The notes: generated from the letters alone by a model not told the origin. Positions 1-5,300 are shown, counted from the stretch's first letter. The stretch is 5,300 nucleotides of DNA from Inquilinus sp. (GCA_013003675.1 JABDIP010000189.1:1-5300); one strand, 5' to 3'. Numbers and translations are program-made.

Positions 1-290
1 AAATGAATGAAAGCATGGCTCACCAGCGACAGCACGGCGAGGACCGTGTCGGAGCGGCCGGGGTCGACGACGACCAGGGCCACCCGGGCCGGCACCACCG
101 TCAGATACTTGTAGGCGGCATCGGCCAGCCAAAGGGGGCCCAGCGACAAGACGGCATAGGCGGCGGCGATGGCGACGGCCAACGCCAACGTGATCGGCGG
201 AATCTTGAAGGCCGGCTGGCGAACCGGCGCTCCGGCGGTCGATCTCTCTTCGTCCGATGGCGTCGCGCCGCTCCGGTCCTCGCCGTTCAT
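1..290 (-). CDS. Rhomboid-family intramembrane serine protease, N-terminal part (cut by left edge)
   Basis: Reading leftward from an ATG at 290 gives 96 intact codons and then the window edge. The first 30 or so residues are polar and look cytoplasmic. Residues about 33-54 form a hydrophobic alanine/leucine-rich segment, a likely first membrane helix. Residues 91-96 read SHAFIH, preceded by a hydrophobic stretch. This resembles the FSHALMH segment of E. coli GlpG, which lies just before the conserved His/Asn of transmembrane helix 2. Rhomboids cleave membrane proteins within the bilayer with a Ser-His dyad; both catalytic residues would lie beyond the window, so activity cannot be judged. An AGGA sits 8 bases upstream of the ATG and supports this start. 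The gene is divergent from the DUF1848 gene. Assignment rests on the helix and the SHAFIH motif only; another polytopic membrane protein is possible but less likely. Confidence 0.72.
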   Translation of the reverse strand, partial: MNGEDRSGATPSDEERSTAGAPVRQPAFKIPPITLALAVAIAAAYAVLSLGPLWLADAAYKYLTVVPARVALVVVDPGRSDTVLAVLSLVSHAFIH

Positions 291-327
291 CGATCGCGTC
301 CTGCCGTCCGGCCGCCGGTCCGGGGCC

Positions 328-353
328 GGCGCGCGGCGGGTCGCCGCGGCGCC
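328..353. other. Strong GC-rich inverted repeat (potential hairpin) in the 98-bp divergent gap
   Basis: The gap 291-388 between the rhomboid and DUF1848 genes holds an 11-bp inverted repeat: arm 328-338, three-base loop GGT at 339-341, arm 342-353, with one bulged G at 349. A second, smaller inverted repeat (arms 313-318 and 326-331) overlaps its left side. There is no T-tract, so it does not look like an intrinsic terminator, and it lies about 35 bases upstream of the DUF1848 start. It could be a 5' leader structure or a protein-binding site. Self-complementary C/G runs are common by chance in DNA of this composition. I see no convincing promoter in the gap. Confidence 0.3.
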
Positions 354-388
354 TGCCGGTCTCCGCCGTCCCGTGGTATCACCGGGCG

Positions 389-1285
389 ATGATCGTCTCC
401 GCCAGCTATCGCACCGACATCCCGGCGTTCCATGGCGACTGGTTCGGGCGGCGGCTGGAGGCCGGGTGGTGCGATGTCGCCAACCCCTACGGGGGCCGGT
501 CCTATCGGGTGGCGCTGGCCGGGCCGGCGCTCGACGGCTTCGTGTTCTGGACCCGTAACGCCGCCCCTTTCCAGCCGATTCTGGCGGAAATCGCGCGGCG
601 CGGGGTGCCGTTCGTGGTGCAGTACACGGTCACCGGCTATCCGCGGGCCCTGGAGCGATCGGTGGTCGGCGTCGACCATGCCATCGCCGACATCCGCGCC
701 CTGCGCGCCGCCTACGGCCCGCGTGCCGTTGTTTGGCGTTACGACCCGGTGCTGGCCAGCGACCTGACCCCGGACGACTGGCACCGGCGGCAGTTCGCCC
801 GGCTGGCGGAGGCCCTGGCCGGCGCCTGTGACGAGGTGGTCGTGTCCTGGGCGCAGATCTACCGCAAGACCGCCCGCAACCTCGACCGGGCCGCGGCCCG
901 GCAGGGCTTCGCCTGGCGCGACCCGGATGCGGAGGCGAAACGCGCCATGCTGCGCGAGCTGGCGGCGATCGCCGCCGAGCGGGGCATGACCGCCCCCCTG
1001 TGCAGCCAGAGCGCCCTGCTGGTCGACGGGCTGGCGCCCAGCCGCTGCATCGACGCCGTTCGCCTCTCGGATGTCGCCGGCCGGCCCATCGCGGCCCGAA
1101 CCAAGGGCAACCGGCCCGGCTGCCAATGCGCGGAGAGCCGCGATATCGGCGCCTACGACACCTGCCCCCACGGCTGTGCCTATTGCTATGCGGTCAGCGA
1201 TGGCGCCCGCGCCCGGGCGGCGTTCCGGGCACGCGACCCGGCGGTACCGATGCTGGGCGGAGGAGCGGCGGGAGATGGCGGGTGA
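389..1285 (+). CDS. DUF1848-family protein with C-terminal radical-SAM-like cysteine cluster
   Basis: This is a 298-residue protein of unknown function. Family hallmarks seen in order are ISASYRTDIPAF-like residues 2-14, FVFWTRN (51-57), VVQYTVTGYP (76-85), VVWRYDP (114-120), a VSWAQIYRKTARNL segment (152-165), and a C-terminal cluster C245-x-C247 followed by C259-x3-C263-x2-C266. Two further cysteines, C205 and C220, lie upstream. The family is known to carry a cysteine cluster resembling the iron-sulfur motif of radical SAM enzymes, but at the C-terminus; the tyrosine before C266 fits the CX3CX-aromatic-C form. An Fe-S cluster is therefore likely; the reaction is not known. The ATG at 389 was chosen because the family's proteins begin at this MI(V/I)SAS sequence; an open frame from 257 would add 44 unrelated Arg/Pro-rich residues. 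No clear Shine-Dalgarno is visible. The C-terminus (DPAVPMLGG) is as usual for the family, so the gene looks complete. It ends 7 bp before the grpE stop, convergently. Confidence 0.87.
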   Translation: MIVSASYRTDIPAFHGDWFGRRLEAGWCDVANPYGGRSYRVALAGPALDGFVFWTRNAAPFQPILAEIARRGVPFVVQYTVTGYPRALERSVVGVDHAIADIRALRAAYGPRAVVWRYDPVLASDLTPDDWHRRQFARLAEALAGACDEVVVSWAQIYRKTARNLDRAAARQGFAWRDPDAEAKRAMLRELAAIAAERGMTAPLCSQSALLVDGLAPSRCIDAVRLSDVAGRPIAARTKGNRPGCQCAESRDIGAYDTCPHGCAYCYAVSDGARARAAFRARDPAVPMLGGGAAGDGG

Positions 1286-1292
1286 CCCGCTC

Positions 1293-2021
1293 TCAGGCGG
1301 TGGTGTCGACCTTCTGCGCCGGCGCCGCCTTGGCCACGCCGACCAGGGCCGGCCGCAGCAGGCGGTCGTGGATCACATAGCCGTCCTGGATGACCTGCAC
1401 CACGGTGCCGGATTCCTTGCCGGTATCCGGCACCTCGAACATCGCCTGATGGAGATTCGGGTCGAAGCGCTGGTCGAGAGCCTCGATCCGCCGCACCCCG
1501 AACTTCTCGAAACAGCCCAGAAGTCCCTGTTCGGTGGCGGCGACGCCCTCGGTCAGCGTCTTCAGCACCGCCTCGCCGCTGATCCCGTCCTCGGGCACGG
1601 CGTCGAGGGCGCGGCGCAGATTGTCGGCCGTCGACAGGATGTCGCGGGCGAAATCGGCGATGGCGTATTTGGCCGTGTCCTGTTGCGCCTTCTCGGCCCG
1701 CCGCCGGGTATTCTCGGCGTCGGCCAGGGCGCGCAGCATCTGGTCGCGCAACGTCTCCGCCTCGGCCCGCAGCCGGGCGATCACGGCCTCCGGGGATGGC
1801 GCCTCGCCGCGGGGCTGGCCGGCACCGGGTTGGGCGGCCGCCGGTTCGCCGGCCGACGGTTCTCCGGTCGACGGTTCGCCGGTCGCCTCGGCCTTCCCTT
1901 CGGCCGCTGGTGCCGGTGCGGCATCCTCGACCGGGGCCGGCATACAAGGCGTTTCGTCCGCCGACTCCGCAGCCTTCGGCTGCCCCTCCTCGGGGCCCTG
2001 GTTCGTCGTATCTTCGGTCAT
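1293..2021 (-). CDS. grpE: GrpE, nucleotide exchange factor of the DnaK chaperone
   Basis: This is a 242-residue cytoplasmic co-chaperone. As a dimer it opens DnaK to release ADP, completing the DnaK-DnaJ-GrpE folding cycle. Residues 1-75 are a Pro/Ala/Glu-rich, probably disordered tail containing three tandem TGEPS-like pentapeptides (47-61). Residues about 78-140 form the long heptad-patterned helix typical of the family. Residues about 180-232 are the compact beta domain, with the signature RFDPNLHQAMFEVPD and then GTVVQVIQDGYVIHDRLLRPA. The start is the ATG at 2021, which overlaps the hrcA stop as ATGA. A GTG at 2051 in the same frame would add 10 residues and overlap hrcA by 34 bp, which is less likely. 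No strong Shine-Dalgarno precedes 2021, so translation is probably coupled to hrcA. The tail is longer than in E. coli GrpE (197 residues in total), as in many Alphaproteobacteria. Confidence 0.97.
   Translation of the reverse strand: MTEDTTNQGPEEGQPKAAESADETPCMPAPVEDAAPAPAAEGKAEATGEPSTGEPSAGEPAAAQPGAGQPRGEAPSPEAVIARLRAEAETLRDQMLRALADAENTRRRAEKAQQDTAKYAIADFARDILSTADNLRRALDAVPEDGISGEAVLKTLTEGVAATEQGLLGCFEKFGVRRIEALDQRFDPNLHQAMFEVPDTGKESGTVVQVIQDGYVIHDRLLRPALVGVAKAAPAQKVDTTA
1843..1887. repeat. Three tandem 15-bp repeats inside grpE
   Basis: Three consecutive 15-bp units (1843-1857, 1858-1872, 1873-1887) share the pattern GGTTCnCCGGnCGnC on the + strand and differ at only a few positions. On the coding (minus) strand they encode TGEPS, TGEPS and AGEPA. 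The unit length is a multiple of three, so copy-number change would keep the frame. They fall in the disordered N-terminal tail of GrpE, where length is under weak constraint. Confidence 0.8.
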
Positions 2022-3118
2022 GCCGCTTGGTGCTCGTCTGACTTGTTCCACAACAGTCGACCGACGACCTTGGCGGTGTAGTCGACCATCGGAATGATCC
2101 GCGCGTAGTTGAGCCGGGTCGGGCCGATGACGCCGATGGCACCGACGATGTGCGCCCGCTTGTCCTTGAACGGCGCGATCACCAGCGAACAGCCGGCGTG
2201 GCTGAACAGGTCGTTCTCGGCGCCGATGAAGATCTGCACGCCCTCCGCCTTGCCGGCCGCGTCAAGCAGACGCAACATCGCCTCCTTGGTTTCCAGGGCG
2301 TCGAACAGGGTCCGGATGCGATCCAGATCCTCCAGGGCTTCGATATCGCTCAGCAGCCGCGACTGGCCCTTGACGATCAGCGTTCCGCCGGGGCTGTCGC
2401 CGGCCCAGGTGGCCAGGCCGGCCTTCACCACCTTGGCGGTCAGCGCATCGATCTGGTTGCGTTGGAGCTCGATCTCGCCGGTGATGTCGTCGCTCGCCTC
2501 GCCCATCGTCCGGCCGACGAGCCGCGCATTGAGGTAGTTCGAAGCGGTCATCAGCGTCGAGGCGGGAATGCCCAGCGGCACCTCGACGACCCGGTTTTCC
2601 ACCGTGCCGTCCTCGTCCACCAGCACCACCAGCGCCCGGCCGGGCGACAGATTGACGAATTCGATGTGCTTGAGCGGGCGGTCGGCCTTCGGCGCCATCA
2701 CCAGGCCGGCGCAACTCGACAGGCCGGACAGCACGCGGGTCGCCTCTTCCAGCACCTCGGCCGGGTTGCGGCCGACGGTGCCGCATTGCGCAGCGATGCT
2801 CTCCCGCTCGTCCTCTGTCATGTCGCCGACTTCCATCAAGCCGTGCACGAACAGCCGCAGGCCGGCCTCGGTCGGCAGCCGTCCGGCGGAGGTATGCGGC
2901 GCGAACAGCAGCCCGGCCTCCTCCAGATCGGCCATGACGTTGCGGATCGTCGCCGCCGACAGCTCCAGCCCCAGGCGCCGGGAAATCGTGCGCGAGCCGA
3001 CCGGTTCGCCGGTCTGCACATAGGCGTCGACGATGTGCCGGAATATGTCCCGCGACCGTTCGCTCAGCCCGGGAATGATGTCTGTCGGAGAGCGCAGAAT
3101 TCGCCTCGTCCCATCCAT
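2018..3118 (-). CDS. hrcA: HrcA, heat-inducible transcription repressor
   Basis: This is a 366-residue dimeric repressor that in known bacteria binds the CIRCE inverted repeat in front of groESL and related chaperone operons and needs GroEL for activity. Residues about 18-90 form the N-terminal winged helix-turn-helix. This includes VGSRTISRRLGLELSAATIRN (40-60) and the highly conserved continuation MADLEEAGLLFAPHTSAGRLPT (62-83), the recognition and wing region. Residues about 100-350 are the GAF-like and dimerisation part, ending in VIGPTRLNYARIIPMVDYTA (330-349), a strongly conserved family block. The length is normal for the family. The ATG at 3118 is followed by typical sequence; GGAA at 3128-3131 is a weak ribosome binding site about 9 bases upstream. 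It is the first gene of a two-gene operon with grpE and is divergent from rph. No CIRCE element (TTAGCACTC-N9-GAGTGCTAA) is visible in its upstream region, so there is no sign of autoregulation by that site here. Confidence 0.97.
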   Translation of the reverse strand: MDGTRRILRSPTDIIPGLSERSRDIFRHIVDAYVQTGEPVGSRTISRRLGLELSAATIRNVMADLEEAGLLFAPHTSAGRLPTEAGLRLFVHGLMEVGDMTEDERESIAAQCGTVGRNPAEVLEEATRVLSGLSSCAGLVMAPKADRPLKHIEFVNLSPGRALVVLVDEDGTVENRVVEVPLGIPASTLMTASNYLNARLVGRTMGEASDDITGEIELQRNQIDALTAKVVKAGLATWAGDSPGGTLIVKGQSRLLSDIEALEDLDRIRTLFDALETKEAMLRLLDAAGKAEGVQIFIGAENDLFSHAGCSLVIAPFKDKRAHIVGAIGVIGPTRLNYARIIPMVDYTAKVVGRLLWNKSDEHQAA

Positions 3119-3133
3119 TGCGAAACGTTCCGC

Positions 3134-3162
3134 TATTTGGTGACCCGGTCGCCGGGCGTCAA
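3134..3162 (-). promoter_or_regulatory. Possible sigma70-type promoter for hrcA-grpE
   Basis: On the minus strand TTGACG (3162-3157) is followed after 17 bases by CAAATA (3139-3134). The -35 matches 5 of 6 consensus bases; the -10 is poor. Transcription would start near 3127, leaving a leader of only about 9 bases that clips the weak GGAA ribosome binding site, which counts against it. The spacer overlaps an imperfect inverted repeat (TGAC-CCGG at 3141-3148 and CCGG-GC-GTCA at 3152-3161) that could be an operator. No clear RpoH-type -10 is visible. Confidence 0.33.
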
Positions 3163-3252
3163 CCGTCGGGCCAGCGGTTTCCGTGGCCGCCTCGAGCCGC
3201 GAGTCTGGACGCGACGCGGTTCGGAGGATAGCTTGCGACGCCCTCCAACACC

Positions 3253-3258
3253 AAAGGA
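3253..3258 (+). promoter_or_regulatory. Ribosome binding site of rph
   Basis: AAAGGA lies 9 bases before the ATG at 3268, the clearest Shine-Dalgarno in this window. It fixes the rph start: the frame has no better-placed alternative, and the resulting residue numbering matches well-studied RNase PH proteins exactly. Confidence 0.7.
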
Positions 3259-3267
3259 AACCGCCCG

Positions 3268-3993
3268 ATGCGACCTTCCGGCCGAGCCCCGGACGCGCTC
3301 CGGCCCGTCTCGCTTGAGACCGATGTCAACAAATACGCGGAAGGCGCGTGCATCGCCCGCTTCGGCGACACTCATGTATTGTGCACGGCCTCGGTCGAGG
3401 ACCGGGTGCCGCAATGGCTGAAGGGCAGCGGTCGCGGCTGGGTGACGGCGGAGTACGGCATGTTGCCGCGCGCCACGGACAAGCGCACCGACCGGGAGGC
3501 GGCGCGGGGCAGGCAGAGCGGCCGGACTCAGGAGATCCAACGTCTGATCGGCCGCTCGTTGCGCGCGGTGACCGATCTGAAGGCGCTAGGCGAGTTCCAG
3601 ATCCGCATCGATTGCGACGTGCTGCAGGCCGATGGCGGCACCCGGACCGCCGCGATCACCGGCAGCTACGTTGCCCTGGCGCTGACCATCCGCCATCTGC
3701 AGCAGATCAAGGCGCTGAAGGCGTCGCCGCTGACCGACCACGTCGCGGCGATCTCCTGCGGCCTGTGGCGCGGCGTCCCGGTGCTCGACCTGGACTACGC
3801 CGAGGACAGCAAGGCCCAGGCCGATGCCAATTTCGTCCTCACCGGCGGCGGCGGCATCGTCGAGATCCAGGCGACGGCGGAGACCGAACCCTTCGCCGAC
3901 GACCCGTTCCTGGAGATGCTGACCCTGGCGCGCAAGGGTATCTCCGAGCTGGTAGAGGCGCAAAAACAAGCGATTGCAGCGGCTCGTTCGTAG
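3268..3993 (+). CDS. rph: Ribonuclease PH (tRNA nucleotidyltransferase)
   Basis: This 241-residue phosphorolytic 3'-5' exoribonuclease trims the 3' trailer of tRNA precursors using phosphate and releasing nucleoside diphosphates; it acts as a hexameric ring in the cytoplasm. The N-terminus MRPSGRAPDALRPV is the usual start. The basic segment around RQSGRTQEIQRLIGRSLR (82-99) contains R86. GGTRT (123-127) contains the T125/R126 phosphate-binding pair. DLDYAEDSKAQAD (174-186) supplies the metal-binding/catalytic pair D180 and D186. These positions agree with numbered RNase PH structures, and no key residue is missing, so the enzyme should be active, unlike the frameshifted E. coli K-12 copy. 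It is divergent from hrcA and converges on the dehydrogenase gene with a 46-bp gap. In related bacteria rdgB usually follows directly; here it lies about 1 kb downstream. Confidence 0.98.
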   Translation: MRPSGRAPDALRPVSLETDVNKYAEGACIARFGDTHVLCTASVEDRVPQWLKGSGRGWVTAEYGMLPRATDKRTDREAARGRQSGRTQEIQRLIGRSLRAVTDLKALGEFQIRIDCDVLQADGGTRTAAITGSYVALALTIRHLQQIKALKASPLTDHVAAISCGLWRGVPVLDLDYAEDSKAQADANFVLTGGGGIVEIQATAETEPFADDPFLEMLTLARKGISELVEAQKQAIAAARS

Positions 3994-4011
3994 CCAGCCT
4001 CAACTGGAGGC
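3994..4011. terminator. Weak inverted repeat between convergent rph and dehydrogenase genes
   Basis: Immediately after the rph stop, GCCTC (3997-4001) and GAGGC (4007-4011) form a perfect 5-bp stem with a 5-base loop. CCAG (3994-3997) and CTGG (4004-4007) offer an alternative pairing. The site lies in the 46-bp convergent gap where a shared terminator would be expected, but no T-run follows on either strand and the stem is short. It is at best a weak or Rho-assisted stop signal. Confidence 0.2.
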
Positions 4012-4039
4012 GATGCCACCTGGCGCTCGGTCCCGGCGA

Positions 4040-4921
4040 TCAGCCCCTGTCGCGCAGCACCTCGATCAGGCTCGAGGTATCCCAGCGTTTGCCGCCCTTC
4101 GCCTGCACCGCGGCGTAGAACTGGTCAACCAGTGCGGTCACCGGCAGCCGGGCGCCGTTGCCGCGGGCTTCCTCCAGGCAGATCGACAAATCCTTGCGCA
4201 TCCAGTCGACGGCGAAACCGAACTCGAACTCGCCGCGCAGCATGGTCTGGCCACGGTTCTCCATCTGCCAGGACTGCGCCGCGCCCTTCGAGATCACCTC
4301 GAGCACCTTCTCGCCGTCGAGGCCGGCCTTCTGGGCGAAGTTCATCCCCTCCGACAAGGCCTGGACCAGCCCGGCGATGCAGATCTGGTTGACCATCTTG
4401 GTCAATTGTCCCGAGCCGGCCGGTCCCATCAGGGTGCAGGCCCTGGCATAGGCGTCGATCACCGGCTTGGCGGTGTCGAAGGTGGATTGCTCGCCGCCGA
4501 CCATCACCGTCAGCGCGCCGTTCTCGGCCCCGGCTTGGCCGCCGGATACCGGCGCATCGAGGAAGCCGACGCCGCGCTCCCGGCAGGCGGCGTCCAACTC
4601 CCGCGCCAGGGTGGCGGAGGCGGTCGTGTGGTCGACCAGGATGCTGCCCCGGGCGGTGCCGGCCAGGGCTCCCCCAGTGGCGTCACCGTCGCCCAGCACG
4701 ACGTTGCGCACATCGTCGTCGTTGCCGACGCAGACGAAGACGATGGCCGCCCCGTCGGCGGCCGCTGCCGGGGATGCGGCGGCGGTGCCCCCATGCTGAG
4801 TGGTCCAGGCCTCGGCACGGGACGACGTACGATTATAGACGGCGACCTCGTGACCGGCCTTTGCCAAATGGCCGGCCATCGGGGCCCCCATCACGCCCAT
4901 GCCCAAGAATGCTACTTTCAT
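4040..4921 (-). CDS. NAD(P)-dependent beta-hydroxyacid dehydrogenase (3-hydroxyisobutyrate dehydrogenase / glyoxylate reductase superfamily)
   Basis: This 293-residue cytoplasmic oxidoreductase interconverts a beta-hydroxyacid (or glycolate-type acid) and its oxo form; the exact substrate cannot be read from sequence. Residues 1-30 form a Rossmann start with GMGVMG (7-12) and MAGHL. YNRT (29-32) follows the second strand, where an Arg after Asn in place of an acidic residue suggests NADP(H) preference (inference). VDHTT (96-100) and LDAPVSGG (121-128) are the family substrate-site segments. GSGQLTKMVNQ (169-179) carries the catalytic lysine K175 and N178. KDL at 243-245 is also conserved. The length is normal (about 290). 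The ATG at 4921 is preceded by GAGAGG (4928-4933) at 6 bases. The gene is single, convergent with rph and divergent from rdgB. Candidate roles include valine degradation, glyoxylate/tartronate semialdehyde reduction or succinic semialdehyde reduction; the neighbours do not favour one. Confidence 0.92.
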   Translation of the reverse strand: MKVAFLGMGVMGAPMAGHLAKAGHEVAVYNRTSSRAEAWTTQHGGTAAASPAAAADGAAIVFVCVGNDDDVRNVVLGDGDATGGALAGTARGSILVDHTTASATLARELDAACRERGVGFLDAPVSGGQAGAENGALTVMVGGEQSTFDTAKPVIDAYARACTLMGPAGSGQLTKMVNQICIAGLVQALSEGMNFAQKAGLDGEKVLEVISKGAAQSWQMENRGQTMLRGEFEFGFAVDWMRKDLSICLEEARGNGARLPVTALVDQFYAAVQAKGGKRWDTSSLIEVLRDRG

Positions 4922-4927
4922 GTCGCG

Positions 4928-4933
4928 CCTCTC
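4928..4933 (-). promoter_or_regulatory. Ribosome binding site of the dehydrogenase gene
   Basis: GAGAGG on the minus strand ends 6 bases before the ATG at 4921, a good Shine-Dalgarno distance, and supports the chosen start, which also begins directly with the Rossmann strand MKVAFLG. Confidence 0.6.
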
Positions 4934-4975
4934 TTCGTTTCCCGCCGCCGCGCGGCCCTGTCCGCCAGCGCCGGT

Positions 4976-5003
4976 TTGACTTCCGCCACAGGGTCGTTAT
5001 CAA
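4976..5003 (+). promoter_or_regulatory. Possible promoter of rdgB
   Basis: TTGACT (4976-4981) is followed after 16 bases by TATCAA (4998-5003); these match 5 of 6 and 4 of 6 bases of the sigma70 consensus. Transcription would start at about 5010, only one or two bases before the rdgB ATG at 5012, which implies a leaderless or nearly leaderless mRNA. The absence of any Shine-Dalgarno before 5012 fits this. The match was found by eye and is uncertain. Confidence 0.4.
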
Positions 5004-5011
5004 CACCGGCC

Positions 5012-5300
5012 ATGACAAGACGTTTTTCCGGCGACACCCTGGTCATCGCCAGCCACAACCCCGGCAAGGTGCGCGAGATCGCCGCGTTGCTGGCCGGCCG
5101 GGTCGCCCGGTTTCCCGCCGCCGCCGATTTCGGCCTCGACGACCCGGAGGAAACCGGCGACAGCTTCCTCGCCAACGCGGCGCTGAAGGCGCGCGCCGCG
5201 GCCGCCGGCACCGGCCTGCCGGCGCTCGCCGACGATAGCGGCCTCGCCGTCCACGCGCTGGGCGGCGATCCCGGAATCCGCTCCGCCCGTTGGGCGGAGC
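5012..5300 (+). CDS. rdgB: RdgB/HAM1-family dITP/XTP pyrophosphatase, N-terminal part (cut by right edge)
   Basis: The first 96 codons are intact and the frame runs off the window; the family is about 200 residues, so roughly half is seen. The enzyme hydrolyses non-canonical purine triphosphates (dITP, ITP, XTP) to the monophosphate and pyrophosphate, keeping deaminated bases out of DNA and RNA. Hallmarks are ASHNPGKVREI (13-23), the N-terminal nucleotide-binding motif; ETGDSFLANAALKA (47-60), with the conserved Glu and Asn; ALADDSGLAV (71-80), with the catalytic Asp pair; and PGIRSARWA (87-95). The ATG at 5012 gives an N-terminus of normal length. No ribosome binding site is visible just upstream. 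The gene is divergent from the dehydrogenase across 90 bp. In related genomes it often follows rph directly and is itself followed by hemW, which cannot be seen here. Confidence 0.96.
   Translation, partial: MTRRFSGDTLVIASHNPGKVREIAALLAGRVARFPAAADFGLDDPEETGDSFLANAALKARAAAAGTGLPALADDSGLAVHALGGDPGIRSARWAE

Noticed and set aside
257..388. Upstream extension of the DUF1848 frame by 44 codons
   Set aside because: The extension is Arg/Pro-rich, overlaps the start of the divergent rhomboid gene, and the family begins at the M-I-V-S-A-S sequence at 389.
287..1171. Long open frame on the minus strand opposite the DUF1848 gene (294 codons)
   Set aside because: It is antisense to a gene with clear family motifs, its translation is low-complexity Gly/Ala/Arg/Pro sequence with no recognisable domain, and long antisense open frames are expected in DNA this GC-rich.
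2022..2051. GTG start for grpE ten codons upstream
   Set aside because: There is no ribosome binding site, it overlaps the hrcA end by 34 bp, and the ATGA overlap at 2021 is a more usual operon junction.
1186..2142. 318-codon open frame on the minus strand overlapping grpE in another frame
   Set aside because: GrpE in the neighbouring frame has all family motifs; this frame gives Arg/Gly-rich noise.
3205..3234. CTGGAC / GATAGC pair as an rph promoter
   Set aside because: Both hexamers are poor matches to consensus; I could not identify a convincing rph promoter in the gap.
2150..3421. 423-codon open frame on the + strand opposite hrcA and running into rph
   Set aside because: It overlaps two well-supported conserved genes, and its Arg/Gln/His-rich translation resembles no family; it is a composition shadow.
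4947..4956. Perfect 10-bp palindrome GCCGCGCGGC between the dehydrogenase and rdgB
   Set aside because: It is short and made only of G and C, so it is expected by chance at this composition; there is no second copy nearby.
1..5300. CRISPR array, tRNA/rRNA gene, insertion sequence, toxin-antitoxin or defence system
   Set aside because: No spaced direct repeats, tRNA-like cloverleaf sequence, transposase or terminal inverted repeats, or defence-type domains were seen; nearly all of the window is filled by conserved housekeeping or metabolic genes.

Overview
This window of about 5.3 kb is very GC-rich DNA, with C/G-dominated third codon positions throughout, and holds ordinary chromosomal bacterial genes. 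The hrcA-grpE pair divergent from rph, with an rdgB (HAM1-type) gene nearby, matches the layout known from many Alphaproteobacteria. Together with the base composition this suggests a Rhodospirillales-like alphaproteobacterium; that placement is inference.

Left part (1-1285): the first 96 codons of a rhomboid-type intramembrane protease run leftward off the window edge. It is divergent, across a 98-bp GC-rich gap with a strong potential hairpin, from a complete DUF1848-family gene. That DUF1848 protein carries a radical-SAM-like CX3CXYC motif at its C-terminus and is the least understood gene here.

Centre (1293-3993): hrcA (heat-shock repressor) and grpE (DnaK nucleotide exchange factor) form a leftward operon overlapping by ATGA. 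rph (RNase PH, tRNA 3'-end maturation) is divergent from hrcA across a 149-bp gap that holds a plausible hrcA promoter, a good rph ribosome binding site, and no CIRCE operator.

Right part (4040-5300): a leftward beta-hydroxyacid dehydrogenase (3-hydroxyisobutyrate dehydrogenase/glyoxylate reductase superfamily) converges on rph. It is divergent from rdgB (dITP/XTP pyrophosphatase), which is cut by the right edge after 96 codons. The dehydrogenase lies between rph and rdgB, which are usually adjacent in this group. rdgB has no visible Shine-Dalgarno and a promoter-like sequence placed so that its mRNA would start almost at the ATG.

The genes cover protein quality control (grpE, hrcA, perhaps the rhomboid), RNA processing (rph), nucleotide-pool cleaning (rdgB) and metabolism (the dehydrogenase). 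I see no mobile element, CRISPR array, tRNA, rRNA or phage gene, and no convincing new multi-gene system. The points most worth a second look are the DUF1848 protein's cysteine cluster, the intercalated dehydrogenase and the possible leaderless rdgB transcript.
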